Assembly (NCBI GenBank): GCA_958430865.1
Contig: CAUDNR010001813.1
Location: 24,410 to 88,409, forward strand
Length of the DNA stretch: 64,000 nt
Reading direction: 5' to 3'
From: Entrophospora sp. SA101
Lineage: Eukaryota > Glomeromycota > Glomeromycetes > Entrophosporales > Entrophosporaceae
Notes under the pieces: generated by a model
Seen by the model: only the letters and a program-made list of their open reading frames with translations
Database searches by the model: none
Told to the model about the DNA's origin: nothing
Position numbers and translations under genes: made by a program
Shown here: one piece after another, positions 29,959 through 43,000 of the stretch
How positions within the stretch are numbered: the first letter of the stretch is position 1
Layout of the letters: each line of letters opens with the position of its first letter

Positions 29959-32088
29959 ATGTTAATCAAGACCAAAGTGATTCAGTTGATCTTGGTGCAT
30001 GGGGTAGCTTGTTGATTAATAAAATATCGACATGGGATAGTCACGTGAAACGGGCGTCAGGTGTAAAAAGCAAAGTATCTGAGCTAGAATTAGATCAAAT
30101 TTTCGAAACTGTCAAGACTAGTGAAACAACTCCTGATCCTGTTGAAGAATCAACAAAGCCTCTCTATTTTGAAAAGAAACAAGTACGAGTTGTTAATAAC
30201 GAGCTTGATGATCATGAAGGATGGGGGTCACCACCACCAAATGATATTTCATGGAGTGATCCTCGTCAAGGAATTTGTATTGAGATGATTGAGGAACAAA
30301 ACCAAACTGTGTTTTGGGCTAGAATCAATGGGGCATGGCATAATGTTACAGAAGAAGCTAAAGCGCCTCAAAAAAAAGAAGAGATTAAATCAAGCGATGC
30401 TGATGATCATAATATTAACGGAAATCGTTCAGGACGTCAAGGAGTTGAAGAGGAGGATGTAAAGAAAAAAAAGGGACCAACTAGATCCAAAGAAATCAAA
30501 CTTTTAAATGATGATGATAATGATAATGATGATGACAATGACAATGACGATGATGATGATGATGATGACGAAGACGATGTAGTTGCAAATTTTACCACGG
30601 GATTAAATAATAATAATAATAAGAGTGAGGATGATTCAGCATCGGCTGGACCAGAAGAGCATTATACTAGGAATTATCAATGGAAGGCACAAGATGAATG
30701 GAACAAGTATAATGTTAAGACAGTCGAGGTTGTGCATGGTAAAGATTACATTACTAAAAAGAAACCTACTCTTCAAATATCAGATACGTCAGGATCAGAA
30801 AGTGATCCTGAAGATAGCACACTTTCAGTGCCAGTATCCCAACATCTTGATGATCATATTATACCTGTTAAAACTAATGTAACATCTGTTTCTGATAATG
30901 ATGACATTTGGAATCTCTATGATAACGTGAAAAAACCAGAAAAGGAAAAGAAGCATCTTAGTGAGAGGCAGGTTATTCAAAAGATAGAAGACAATTTTTT
31001 GATAGATTTGGATTCAAGTAAATTAGACGGTGATAATAAAGAAAACGATAGTAGCAACAACAATAACCTTAAACTTGGCAGATTAATCAATGAGGACATT
31101 TTTAATTTGTTTAGTTCAATTAAGCCTTCACCACCAATAACAAAAGTTAACGATAATGCTGATGCTGGTGCTGATGCTGCTGATGATGCTGCTGATGATG
31201 AGAATATTCAGTCAATAATTGAACGAGGAAATTTTATGACAGGTCAAAAAAACGTTATCATTAATGGTGATATCAATAGTGGTGGTGATAATTTGTTATT
31301 AGATAATAATAAAAACGAGATTGCGCCATTAATTTCATTTGAAGAGACTGATGAAAATATCCAAGATCAAAAAGTTATTCCATTATTGGAAAATAATGTT
31401 TCCTATCAAAATAATGTTGATGACTTTTTAACAAATTCCAATTTAGAAACAATATCATTGGAATTAAATAATAATAATAATAACGTTAACAATAATAATA
31501 TTGAAGTCGAAAACTATAGCAGGAACATAGTTAATTGTCAAACAAGTACAGAAGAAACTTTACTTTCAAAGACAGAAACAACAATATTATCATCAAGTAA
31601 AGAAGATGTAATAAGAAGTTCAAGTATAGATAAAAGACAACAACGAGTAGTAGTAGAAGTTGCAGAAAAAGGTCCTTCGCCCAGTGAACAACTAAGGATG
31701 GACAATTTAGAATTGGAGAGTAAACGATCTGGTGGTGGTGGTAAACCAATAAAGATTGATGTTGAAACAACAAATTTTGGAGTACAAACTTGTTATATTA
31801 GTCCAGTAAGTAATTATTTATTAAATATACTTATATAATTTATTTAGCTATTTTAAATATGATAATTATTTAAAAATGAAATGGATTACTTGCTTACAAT
31901 ATTTGTTAATTAATTAATAGGGTGATGATGATGTTGATAAAATTGCAAGAGAATTTTGTGATAAGTGGGAAATGGAAAAATATACAACATCAATAATAAG
32001 TCTTTATAACAAAGCAATGGAAGAGAGAGCGCAAAAAATGCAAAGAAGAATGGAACGAAAAAGAAAGAAAGAACTAAAGTCAAAATAA
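29959..32088 (+). CDS. Long acidic Asn/Asp-rich protein with Trp motifs, 5' end missing
   Basis: Two exons are visible. The first starts directly after a CCACAG acceptor (29953-29958) and runs to CCA|GTAAGT at 31805. The second is 31921-32088. Together they encode about 670 residues with no start codon, because the sequence upstream of 29944 belongs to the duplicated kinase block. Seen in order: SVDLGAWGSLLINK, STWDSHVKRAS, DDHEGWGSPPPNDISWSDPR, FWARINGAWHN, an Asp/Asn tract (about 30508-30580), many Asn runs, and a basic C-terminal coiled-coil-like end (YNKAMEERAQKMQRRMERKR). No enzyme domain was recognised. The Trp residues in G/S/D/P settings resemble Argonaute-hook (GW) motifs, but that is only a resemblance. 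Confidence 0.7.
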
Positions 32089-32468
32089 TTAATAATAATA
32101 TTCTTTCATATCTATTTATTATTTAATAATATTCTGTAAAATATTTTTCTTATTATTATATTATTATTATTATTATTAAATAAGAATAATTTGGCAAATT
32201 TAAAAATAAATTGACGTATATTTTTTTATTAGTATTAGATTTTAACAAGCGGAAGATCATATAATGAACAATCAGTTATTTTGTTAAATTTCCGTGATCA
32301 AGAGACTCCCATTTGATACTGAAAGTGAAATATTTTGAATGTCCGGCATAAATTGATGGTTGGTGTAAATGTATAAATTTTTGAGAAGGATATAGTAGTC
32401 TGGAACTGTGCAATATCTTCTATGCAACCCTTTCCTTCATCTTGGCACCATCATTTCGAGCATGGCTT
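32089..32468. other. Convergent intergenic spacer
   Basis: 380 bases lie between two genes that end towards each other. It has an AT-rich first half with a TTA run at 32155-32180, and no ORF or element recognised. Confidence 0.5.
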
Positions 32469-32585
32469 TTATATGATAATTAACTCTAATACCAGCTGTT
32501 GGTGAATTTGTGATTCTTGTTGATGGTCGCGATTATTACTTGTTATATTATCAATCACAATGTGACTATCAACTAGATTATTTTT

Positions 32586-32616
<31 letters not shown>

Positions 32617-35066
32617 GGTTGAATTCCATCGTTAATTTGATTAACTGGTTTAATTTGAGGAAGTTTTATAGGTGGCATTTTCTCAATATTATTATCAATA
32701 TCTATTTCAATAGTCGAAGTTGAATACTGAACCGCTGAAGAACCATTTCTTCCTTTTTCTTGTTGATGTTCCATTGAATTAAAATCTTTACGACCATTTA
32801 TAGGAGTTTTTTCTGAAAAATGATTATCTTCTGAATTTCTATCATTGTTGTCATCATAATTATCGTTCATATTATTGTTATTAATGTTGTTGTTGTTATG
32901 ATCATTGGCTGTTTTATTTTGGTTAACAACTGAAGGTTCTAAAACATCTTCTGTGATTGTTGCTGATGGAGGGAGCAGAGGTGGACAATGAAGGTTAGGA
33001 AATTTTACATTGATGGATGACCAACAATTTTGAGTTTTTTTAATTACTGTGGGCCAGGAATCACGTAATTGTGAATGATTGGATGAGGATGAAACTGAAG
33101 TGGTGCTGAAGGAACTTTTTGTATCTGGTATATTCTGAAAATATTCACTTTGAAATTCATTAGCAGTCATAGATTGTGGTGGTGACATACAATGATAAAA
33201 ATTAATGTTGCTATTTGGAGTAACTGGGTAATTAGTATCAAATTCCAAACTATTTATCGTATTAGAAATATGTGGGGGATTTGGAATTTGTTGCCGAGTA
33301 TAATTATACTGTTGTTGTTGTTGTTGTTGCTGCTGCTGTTGCTGCTGCTGATACGGTTGCTGCTGATGATAATGTTGTTGATGTTGCTGCTGATGTTGAT
33401 GCTGTTGATATTCATTAGAAAATACTTTTTTAAGAGCAATCCCAATAACTTCTGAAGATAAACCTAATTCTGAAGATAATGCATCAAGTTTATCTTCTGG
33501 AATTTTTAATGCTTTATAGTTATTACTGTTTTTAGGAATTAATGAATTATTGACTTGATTGTAATTATAATTATAATTATTAATGTCATAATTAACAACA
33601 GCAGAATTACTATTTGGGAATGAGAGAGGCATTTTCTGTTGGAATTGAGCTAATTTTTTGATATTTTCTTTTTCAATGGTGCATTTTTGATGAGCATCAC
33701 CAACTGAGTCTGAGTCATAGCTTGCATTTTGTTGTTCTGTGGCAAATTGATAAACAAAAGAATTGGTAATAGAAGGTGTTCCATTGAAAACTATTTTCTC
33801 AAGTTTTGGTGAAGATTTGACAAACCAGTGCACAGTTTCTGGAATAAATTGACCACATGAGTCTATAATAATGTGGGTAAGTGAAGAATTGGTTTTACGA
33901 CCAAGATATTTAAGAGACATATCTGTGACGTTTTTGCATTCAATTAGGTCTAATACATAAAGATTATTTTCATTTTTTGCAATACTGTTGATCGAGTTAT
34001 TTGTAATATGTGGACATTTTGAAAGTCCAATTTTCTCCAAATGTTTACAGTGCACAGTGATTGCTGAAATTGCGTCATCATTAATTGGTAAGTTTTCAAG
34101 CGTGATAATACGCAGGTTGTGACAAACTGGTCTTAACCATTCTATTTCATTTGACAGATTATCAACTTCTTGTAAGCACCTGAGATCAAAATTTATTAAT
34201 TCTTTCAGATACATTACAACTTTAAATGATTTTATTGTGAGTGTTTCACCCAATAATTGAAGATTTTGCAGTTTAGGATTTTTTTCTGCAAAATGTTCTA
34301 TATTTTTATCAGTAAGGTTGGAACAATTTTGTAATACTAAATTATTGAGTTTTGTTAATTTTGTTGCTAATATATCAAACCCTTTTTCAGATATTGCCTT
34401 TGTTGAAAGTTTAAGAGAGACTAGCGATGGGCATTTGATTGCTAATGCTTCTGCAAAATTATCAGAAAGATTAAAATCGCCATCCAAATCCAATACAAGA
34501 AGATTAGGTATACAACTCATTAGTGAATTGAATGCTTTATAAGTCAATTGACTATTGCCAACAACTAGGATTTCTTTAAGTTCCGGGCAATATTGTGATA
34601 AAGATTGTACGTGATGATCTGTTAGATTCCATCCATACACTTTGATCCTATGTAATTTTTCACATAGTTCAACGAGACTTGTTATAAAGGTTGGTTTTGA
34701 TAAAACATATCTTGACATTGTTTTGTGTACAGGATGTTCAGAGCTCAAAACTGGCGCAAAAGAATTTGTGACGCTTTCATCTGGAGCACATAGGTTGAGA
34801 ACGCGTACTCTTAAAGCACGTTGTTTTGATTGTTTGACCGCACGGAGAAAGGAGTCAAGAGAATCTGGCGTTTTGAAAATTGGCTCTGACCATAATACAT
34901 TCATAGCAGTTGGAGACCATGTCTTATTAACCAAACATAAATTGTATCGATCTCGTGAATCTAAAAATTCCGCTATGCGTTTAATGAGTTTGGATTGTAA
35001 CCTGAGAGCCAGATTAGGTTCTAAAACCTCTTTTTCTTCGAGATCTGTTAGCCAGTTACTCGTCAT
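32469..35066 (-). CDS. F-box and leucine-rich-repeat protein (Grr1/AMN1 type)
   Basis: An intact single-exon ORF of 865 aa starting MTSNWLTDLEE. The F-box lies at about residues 20-60 (LQSKLIKRIAEFLDSRDRYN, LCLVNKTW). Cysteine-type leucine-rich repeats follow over about 140-440, for example CPSLVSLKLST, LNNLVLQNCSNLTDKNIEHF, LEKIGLSKCPHITNNSINSI and LYVLDLIECKNVTDMSLKYL. Such proteins bind Skp1 by the F-box and choose substrates by the LRR for SCF ubiquitination. The C-terminal half is low complexity: a His/Gln tract (about 550-585), Asn-rich stretches and a PPPPPPSSSSS run near 810. A short helix-rich island (KALKIPEDKLDALSSELGLS, then SEVIGIALKKVF) sits before the Gln tract. No close copy occurs in the window. 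It is unrelated to the short F-box ORFs at 11777 and 48672. Confidence 0.9.
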
Positions 35067-35792
35067 TATATTTTATTTGCAAAGATTAATTATTAATTAT
35101 TCCAAGTATTCTATTCTTTATGTTATTTTTTTTTCGAAAAAAAAATTTTTTCATATAAAAAATAAAAAAAAAAGGATAAAAACTAATACTAATACTAATA
35201 TTATTTATTTATTTATGTAATTTGGTCATAACTAGTGAAGAAATTGCAGGGGGTCCGAATATACTTTTTAATATTAATGTTGTTTATTACGTATACACTA
35301 ATACTAATACATCTATTTAATTTTTTTGATGATCTTACCAAAAAGAAAATCATAAGAAGACCCTGAATACGCCACACGTCTATTATGAACAAAAATGGAT
35401 AAATAGTGTAGTTCTTTCTAAATATGATAATTTACATATGACGAAGTTTTAAGCAAAGTGCCTCGAAAAGTATATAAATTTGACTGTGCCATATATACAA
35501 ATTTGGCCAAAACTTACATAGGATTTAATAATAAATATTTTACATTATAGAATTATTCTTTTGCATTTACTATATGGGGCATGCTGCAATAAAACCAGAC
35601 AAAGTGAACATTTGTATTACTGAGAATTTCAGGATCAAAGTTTAGTCATTTGTAATGTGATTATAATTAACAATTTTATAATGTCCCATTTTCTATCTTG
35701 AGTGATATATAGAATTGACCCCATATAAAAATAATAAAAATTTGCTAGAATTAAATAATATTTGTTGTTATTTTTTATTTGTATATTAAAAA
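35067..35792. other. AT-rich upstream region with an element end, up to the gap
   Basis: This is the upstream region of the F-box/LRR gene and includes poly-A/T runs (35135-35175) and a TTAGTATTAG-like array (35180-35205). An element-end motif lies at 35575-35614. Nothing coding. Confidence 0.5.
35575..35614 (-). repeat. Element-end motif, contig 2 copy
   Basis: TGGGGCATGCTGCAATAAAA then CCAGACAAAGTGAACATTTG, preceded by TATA. On the inner side (35615-35670) homology with the sequence next to the 10211 copy continues (ATTTCAGGATCAAAG..TTTAGTCA.., then ATGTGATTATAAT). That supports a shared element body on that side and a terminus at TGGGG. Confidence 0.5.
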
Positions 35793-35802
35793 NNNNNNNN
35801 NN
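35793..35802. other. Assembly gap (10 N)
   Basis: This gap joins contigs 2 and 3. The first bases after it are a chimera (see 35803-35879), which adds doubt about the join. Confidence 0.95.
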
Positions 35803-35879
35803 GGAATTTTTTTTTTAATATTAATTAATATGAATAAAACGAGAATAAATGGAATAATAATAAATAGGGAGATTTTATT
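35803..35879. other. Fragment of the intergenic region fused to the Rrm4-like gene
   Basis: These 77 bases match 4892-4968 (and its copies at 26071 and 41427), a region normally about 4 kb beyond the start of the Rrm4-like gene. At 35880 the sequence switches to exon 6 of that gene (contig 2 position 19645). The shared TTATT at the switch is about five bases of microhomology. Confidence 0.8.
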
Positions 35880-37613
35880 GTTGTTATCATTCTTATTAAT
35901 ATTATTGTTGGATGATGAAGGTGAGATTGGTCCACCGCCACCACCACCACCACCACCACCAAGATTGTTATTATTGATAATATTGTTGTTATTGCTGATA
36001 ATACCACTACCACCGGTGTTAGGGCTGAATTGATTTGCCAATTTAGCCTCACGTAATTTTTTAGGTTCGTGAAGTCTTACAACAATTGGTTTAGCACCAA
36101 GAGTTTTACCGTGCATAGATTGTTTAGCTTTGTCAGCTTCTTCAGAACTGGAATAACTAACAAAACCAAATCCTTTAGAATTGCCGGTTTCTTGGTCTCG
36201 CATTACACGAGCACTAATAATTTTACCAAATCTACGAAATTGGCTAAAAAGATCACTACTGGAAATATTCGAGTCGAGGTTTTTAATGAATAAATTACAT
36301 GGATCTACGATAGGACCTTCGGGACCAGGTGAAGTAGGACCTTGTGGTTGTTGTTGTGGTTGTTGTGGTAATTGTTGTGGATTGTGATGTTGATGTGGTT
36401 GTTGTTGATGTTGTTGATTATTTTGATGATGATTATTGCTGTTACTATTATTGTAATTGATTGGAAGTGTGTATGGTGGGACCGGCTAATATTATAATAT
36501 TATTGAGAGAAGAGGATAAGAGATGAGAAAATATTGTTTGAAAAAAAAAAAACAACATCATTATTATCATTAAAATTATTACTTACCACACCCATAGATT
36601 TGTTATTGTTGTTGTTATTGTTAGAATTTGAACGATTTGGAGCTTTATTGTTATTATGACGATGATATTGAACAATCCTATTTTAAACATATTCATAATA
36701 AATAAATATAAATTAAGAGAAGGGGGAAGGGAGGAGAAAGAAGCACTTACATTGCTTTATTATCCTTAGAATTCTACCAAAAAAAAAAAAAAAACAAAAG
36801 TAAAATCAAAAAATAAAATCAAAATAGAATGAAACCAAATCAAGATAAATAAAAATATAACATACCAGATTAGCAACAGCTTTATCGGCATCTTCTTTTC
36901 TAAAATATTGTACGAAAGCAGAACCTTTAAATTTGTTATCTTGGACTTGCATCCTAACGGAAAACAAAGGCCCATAAGGTCTAAATATATTGAACAAGCT
37001 AATATTCGTGTTGGTTGTACTTAATTGTCTGACATGTAAAATAAGGGCATTTGTTTGTGTTTGTAGGTCATAAATTCCAGAGGTTGGGTCATTAATATGT
37101 AGGCTTAAATAAGTATTATATGCGTCCAATTTACTATGATTATAAATAGCAAATGCTTTCTCAGCTACAAAAATTATAATTATAAAAATATAATTTTTAA
37201 TATTTATTTAGAATGATGACAATAATAATTGTGATATTATTTGTAATATTAATATTATTACCATGGTCTATTGTAGCAAAAGTAATCACAGCAGTATGTG
37301 GAGCATTCCCTGGCAATCGATTGATTTGGACGCTTTTTATTATTTATAAAATTTTCAAAATAAGCAAATTTAGTTAATTAGTTAATTAACGTTTTATTTA
37401 ACATAAAAAGGGCAATGAATAAGAAACTAACCTTGTGGGTTGAATGTCCTCAAATAAGTCACGAAGTTCATTTTCAGTGATACTAAATTGTAAGTCACTT
37501 ACATAGAGTTTAGGTTCGCTTATAATGGAGTCAACAGGAAAGTCAACTTGATGATTGTTATTAATATTGTGTGAATTTATTACTGAATTAGATTGGATTT
37601 GTGTTGGAGGCAT
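35880..37613 (-). CDS. rrm4: Rrm4-like RNA-binding protein, 3'-truncated (copy 3)
   Basis: Exons 37432-37613, 37262-37332, 36866-37164, 36751-36773, 36587-36677 and 35880-36485 (truncated). This copy has one unit where contig 2 has the 879-bp tandem duplication, so it shows the normal exon order through RRM1, RRM2, the Gln-rich linker, RRM3 and the Asn/Gly linker. It breaks off in exon 6 about 80 residues after RRM3. All three MLLE domains are missing, because the next sequence is the 77-bp chimeric fragment and the gap. If real, the product would bind RNA but lack endosome attachment. Confidence 0.8.
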
Positions 37614-38803
37614 CTTATAGTAAGTTGATTATTTATATATTTGTTGTCAAATATGTTTATTACAATCAAAATCTGCTTAATATTATTATTATTATTTATT
37701 TTATTATTATTATTATTATTATTATTAAAGACGGGGTTTTGTTGTAAATAACTTTCTTATTTAAATTTTAAAATTTAGTTTAATTTATTATATTATAATA
37801 AAATTCTAATAAGCATATCGAAATTGGAAAATTTAATTTATTATTGTTATTGTGTTTTCTTCTTGATTGAAGAAGAAAGCGATAATAATAAAGACCATTT
37901 AATTTATAAAACGATTTTTATTTTTTTTTTTTTTTTGCTATATTGGACGGATGTCTTAAAATGGTTACATTATTACATTATCCATTATTATTGGATGGTC
38001 AAATTAAGTTAAGCTTTTTTTATTTTAGACTGTATGCCTACTGCGGGGGGGGGGGTTACATGGGTCTACTTTCGGTTGGGCTTATTTAAAATAATTTTTT
38101 AATCTATTTATTTATTAGATGACTATAATCTTATTTATTGTAATGGTAATGTATTTACCAAAAAGAACGGGAAAATTCATTATTATTACTTACTTGCTTA
38201 CTTCATTTATTAATTCATTCATTTAAATTAACACAATAGGATTCCAACACAATCTCTCCCTCTATGCCAATATCCATATCCATATACAAATATATGCATC
38301 ACTAAAACTGGAAATTTCTTGTAAAGAAATGTTTTGGTCACTATTACTTGTTATGGGGAAGGCGTGAGCATTCGCAGAAAAAAGATCACGAAATTTCACA
38401 TCAATCTTAAACACAATCACACAACATATAAAACCATCTAAAGGAGAACGGCGATCGCTTTGTAATTTTTAATAAATTGACGGGTTATTTTTTTTGACGT
38501 AATTTAATATCAACATATATATATTAACTAAATTAATCGTCTGACAAACAAGTTCTGATCTCGTATTTCTCCGCGTAGTATAAAGGAGCACAACGGAAAA
38601 ACAAAAGAAAAAAGTGCTCCTGTACATTCATTCCTTTTGTGGTTACAGCGTAGCACGAACCACATCTTTGGTAATCATCCGTTAAACTGGCATTCAAAAC
38701 AAACAAATTTTAATAATGATAATGATAATATAATTATATTTACTATTGAGATATATATATAGTCAGGCGTAATTATACAAGTATTAATTAATTGATTATT
38801 AAT
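37614..38803. other. Intergenic, copy of 1080-2268
   Basis: As in contig 2, the G run (38045-38055) has 11 bases. No gene seen. Confidence 0.6.
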
Positions 38804-40074
38804 TTATTTTTTTTGAGCAAAAATTCTATAAGTTACCCAACAAGTTTTTTGTTCGTCGATTTCTTTGGAAAATTGTGTTAGCATATCAGAATACTCATCG
38901 CTGGAACAATTCATCACACTAGTTAAAGTCGGTTTATGAACATTGTAAACCTCAAGCCAATCATTAAGTGTCTAAGAGACGCGAAAACATAATAATAATG
39001 ATAATTAGACCTAGAAAAAAAGAACATGTATATATATATTTGATTATTTACTTACCAATTCACCAAGTTTTCCTCCCCATTTACCAATTGGATGTTGATG
39101 TTCTATGAACTTGTAGTTGGTCAAATCTTTGTTAGATTCAACCAACTTAGGAAGAAACGAACTTGGAACAGGATTGAGTCCTCCGTGAGAAGTAGCGGCA
39201 TGAGCTAAAAAATTTACAAATTTAAATAAATAAAAATTGAAAAATATAAAATGTGTTCATAGTGAACTTACCGGCTGTTTGAAATTTTTTATAAGTTTCG
39301 CCAGGATTAACAACTGTTTGGTCAAATTCCTAGTAATTGGAGGAAAAACAAATATTATTTATATGTGGAATGAATATATATGTGATAAAAAGATGATAAC
39401 AACAAATACCATCAGTTCAATCCAACCACCGGGCTTTGTGATTCTGACATATTCATCGATAATCTTATCTTTAAATTGTTGTTCGGTGAACGCGAAGGCT
39501 CCAAACTTTTGATGAACCAAGTCAAAACTATTGTCTTCAAACGGTAACCCTTTTAGCACATCGGCCTTTTCAAATTTCACATTGGAAGGATGATCTTTGG
39601 GAAAATCAGGTACTATGTCAACACCCGTGATACTGGCTGAAGGATATTCTTGACCTACATCTGCAGCCCAGATGCCAACACTGCATCTAAATTATCAAAT
39701 CAAATTGATTAATCAGCAAGAATTTAAAAAAAAATTTCTAATTATTAATTCTATCAACCATTGTTATTTGATTCTATCAACCGTTAACATCAATTGCTAG
39801 ATTAAATTATTATAATTAATTACCCAACATCGAGGGCTTTTCCACCAGATTTTAAAGTGGGCTCAACAGGAGAAGAGAAATTGCTTTGCCAAACATATTT
39901 TAAAATATTATGTTGCTTTTGAAAATTATCCAATTCAGGATCATCAACTAATGGATACTTTGGATTATCAATATTAATTATTACCTAAATATTTTTATAT
40001 TTTTATTATTATTAATAAATTAAAATAGAATAATCGAATGAAAATTATATTATCATTATTATTACTTTTGCCAT
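38804..40074 (-). CDS. Class I SAM-dependent methyltransferase (copy 3)
   Basis: Same six exons and 273 aa as 2269-3539, shifted by 36535: 40066-40074, 39824-39984, 39410-39686, 39272-39329, 39056-39204 and 38804-38971. The reading frame and motif I are intact. With three intact copies and no visible amino-acid change, selection cannot be judged from the window. Confidence 0.88.
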
Positions 40075-43000
40075 GGTTTATTCTTTTTTTTTTCCCCCTT
40101 TAATAAATGATTAATAATCAGAAGATTTTTTTTTATCATTACTTTTGTAAAAGTCAAGTACATATATATATATTAATTAAACAATACTAACCTAAAGACT
40201 TTGACATTTAAACAATATTAACCCATAAATTTCAATGCTAAGATAGTTCAACAATATTAAGAAATAATATAAAGTAATTTATTATCAATCATTGTTATTT
40301 ATTTTTGTCAAAATTTAATATCAATATTGTATGTGTGTACGTTTTATAAAAATCATTAATACAGAATCCATTCATCAAATTAATACAATAAACAATAGTG
40401 AATATCAAAATTTTGCAGAATCGAACTTGTATGTTACCTGGTTACAACCCAAGTAAGGGAACTATGGCTTTTTTTATTATTATTACAATAATACACTTGG
40501 GTTACTAATACACCACCTGTTTAGGATAATAAAGTCATATTTCTACCAATCAAAACAAAGAATGGGACGGGTTAGTGTAACAGAGGTAGGTAACCCTGAA
40601 ATAACCTGAAATCTTAATTATTCCTCTTCAGCAACTGGTACAACAACACCCTCCCAACCAATAAAATTTGCTTTTAATATCATGGTGATAGCACAGTTTC
40701 CGCCCAAAAATAAAAAGTGATATTTTAATATTCATAATAAATATCTTGAATAAACACAAATATTTATAAATTTTAAAACAAATTTTTCGTATTTTGGTTG
40801 ATCTCAATTATCTCAATCAACAATGTGAACACTAGTTAGTCATGAATATTATTAATTCATTATATTGTTCAGGTTATTATCCAATTTAATTGTAATAGCA
40901 AATAAATAATATTTGGTCCTTTTTTGATGTTATACAGTTCCCAATAACATCTCTGATAGAGTTTGTTATATATTTTATACATCAATTGACTGCATGTCCA
41001 TTATTTCTTTATCAGAATAAAGCAAATTAAAATAGGTGTAAGTAGCAGGAATGCAAAAAATTTTTTTTGCCAATAATGATAATGACGGAAAGTTTATTTA
41101 AAACTATCTGCAATACCTGTTCCCAGCGAAGGACTTTTAAAAGACGGAACTTAATCAGAAATATTACTATTATAAAAAGAAACACGAATTTTGCTTCAGT
41201 CTTTCCTTATCTATTAGTTTGTAAAATTAGTAAAGTGACCTTAAAAAAAAATTCCGGAATTCTGGAAAAATAGTAATAGTAATAGTAATAGTAATAGTAA
41301 TGGTAATGGTAATGGTAATTAATGGTAATGGTAATGGTAATTAATATTAATAGTAATAGTAATAAAAATTACATTTTTCCGCTTTTATTCCAGAAAATAA
41401 AAATGAAATTTTCCTTATGATTTTTTCGGAATTTTTTTTTTAATATTAATTAATATGAATAAAACGAGAATAAATGGAATAATAATAAATAGGGAGATTT
41501 TATTATATTTATTTCATAATACACACAGTTATGGTTATTTGAAGCGATTCGGCTAATCCAAAAATTTTCGGTTTGGTTCAGTTCGGTTCAGTTCGGTTCA
41601 GTTCAGTTTCAGTTTTTAAGCCAATCCGAAAACTTTCGATTCGGCTTTGTTTACTTGTTGAATTGAACCGAAAATTCTCGGATTGAGTCGAAAATTAAAT
41701 TGTAAAATAAAAACAATACTACCTCTAATGATTATATACATATATGTGTATCCAATACATTTTTAAAAGCTTAAAATAGAGCAACTTTTACTTTGTATGT
41801 GATATTGGTCGTAGCGCTGCTTGTTTTTTAATTTTTGATTTGAAGTTTACGATATGTAAAATGCGTGAAATCACGAGTTTTAGTTATTATATGTGTTCAA
41901 AATGAGTTGATTTTAACTTGTAGAATAGCTTTATTTAATTCACAAAGCTTTTTGTTGGTATTTTTGCGTTTACTTGTGTGTATATATGCATGATAAAACT
42001 CGACTAATCCAAATCCGAGCTTTAAGTTCTGTTCGGAACTTTATTTGCAATAGTTGATTATTCATCTACCTATATATTACTAAAAAGTCATTGAAATCCA
42101 TGATTCTTTTTGTATTCGAAAAGGGGATAAATTGTAAGGAATGTTAAAAAAACAACAACATAACTATTGAAGGTGAGAAAACTGCTCTTAGACAACTTGG
42201 AAACATCAAAAACAATAACATTTGATCGTTAGAAATTACAGATATTGAAATTACTTTAGGGCTCAAATTACAGTTGTTCCCATCTTCCTTGGAAACGAAG
42301 GTTGATCCGACCTGACACGATGATGCAATTTAATTTCAGGGAGGAAGGAGGACATGGCCCTGAAGTTTACTTAAATTGAATTGTTGTCAAAGAGATTGTT
42401 AAAGCCTCTTACTTTGTCAAAGGCTTACTAGATGTCCGGATTTCGTCACTTTTAGAAAAAACCCACAGTTATGAGGAGCACTATTGCGTGTTCGTAAAGG
42501 AAAATCTGACGTCTAATTTTTTATATAATAACTATGCATGTTTTTCTATAATTAATACATCCAGAGAATCTGATCCCTTCTTTGTAGGTGCTGTCTGTAC
42601 AATATTTGAAGGAAGACGCAACCATTGAAAACATGTGACAGATCATAAAAAATAATGTGGAAAAAAGATTATCAAAAGACATTGGTAAATTGATACAATT
42701 TATGATTGAGAAAATCAAAATTTAGTGAAGTTTAGGAAAAAAGACGCTTACAAAAACTGGTAATAGTATTTCGTATCATTGTTGATAAATTTCGAGACAT
42801 GCAATTTTTTTTTGTCACCGCCATTTTTTTTTTGCAGTACACTATATTAACATGTATATCTTCTACATGACCACTATTGCATTCGTTAAATTTGTCAGCG
42901 GCACTAATACTTTAAATTCTTTAATCTAAATAAAGGAAATCCACATACTTAATACCATTATGTTAAAGTAAATTCTTCATAAAATCACAAATTTCACGTT

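Noticed and set aside
30009..31838. Taking the acidic protein to start at 30009 and end at 31838
   Set aside because: 30009 is a TTG inside an exon that is open from the acceptor at 29958. The frame past 31805 reads into an intron (CCA|GTAAGT), and exon 2 at 31921 continues in phase.
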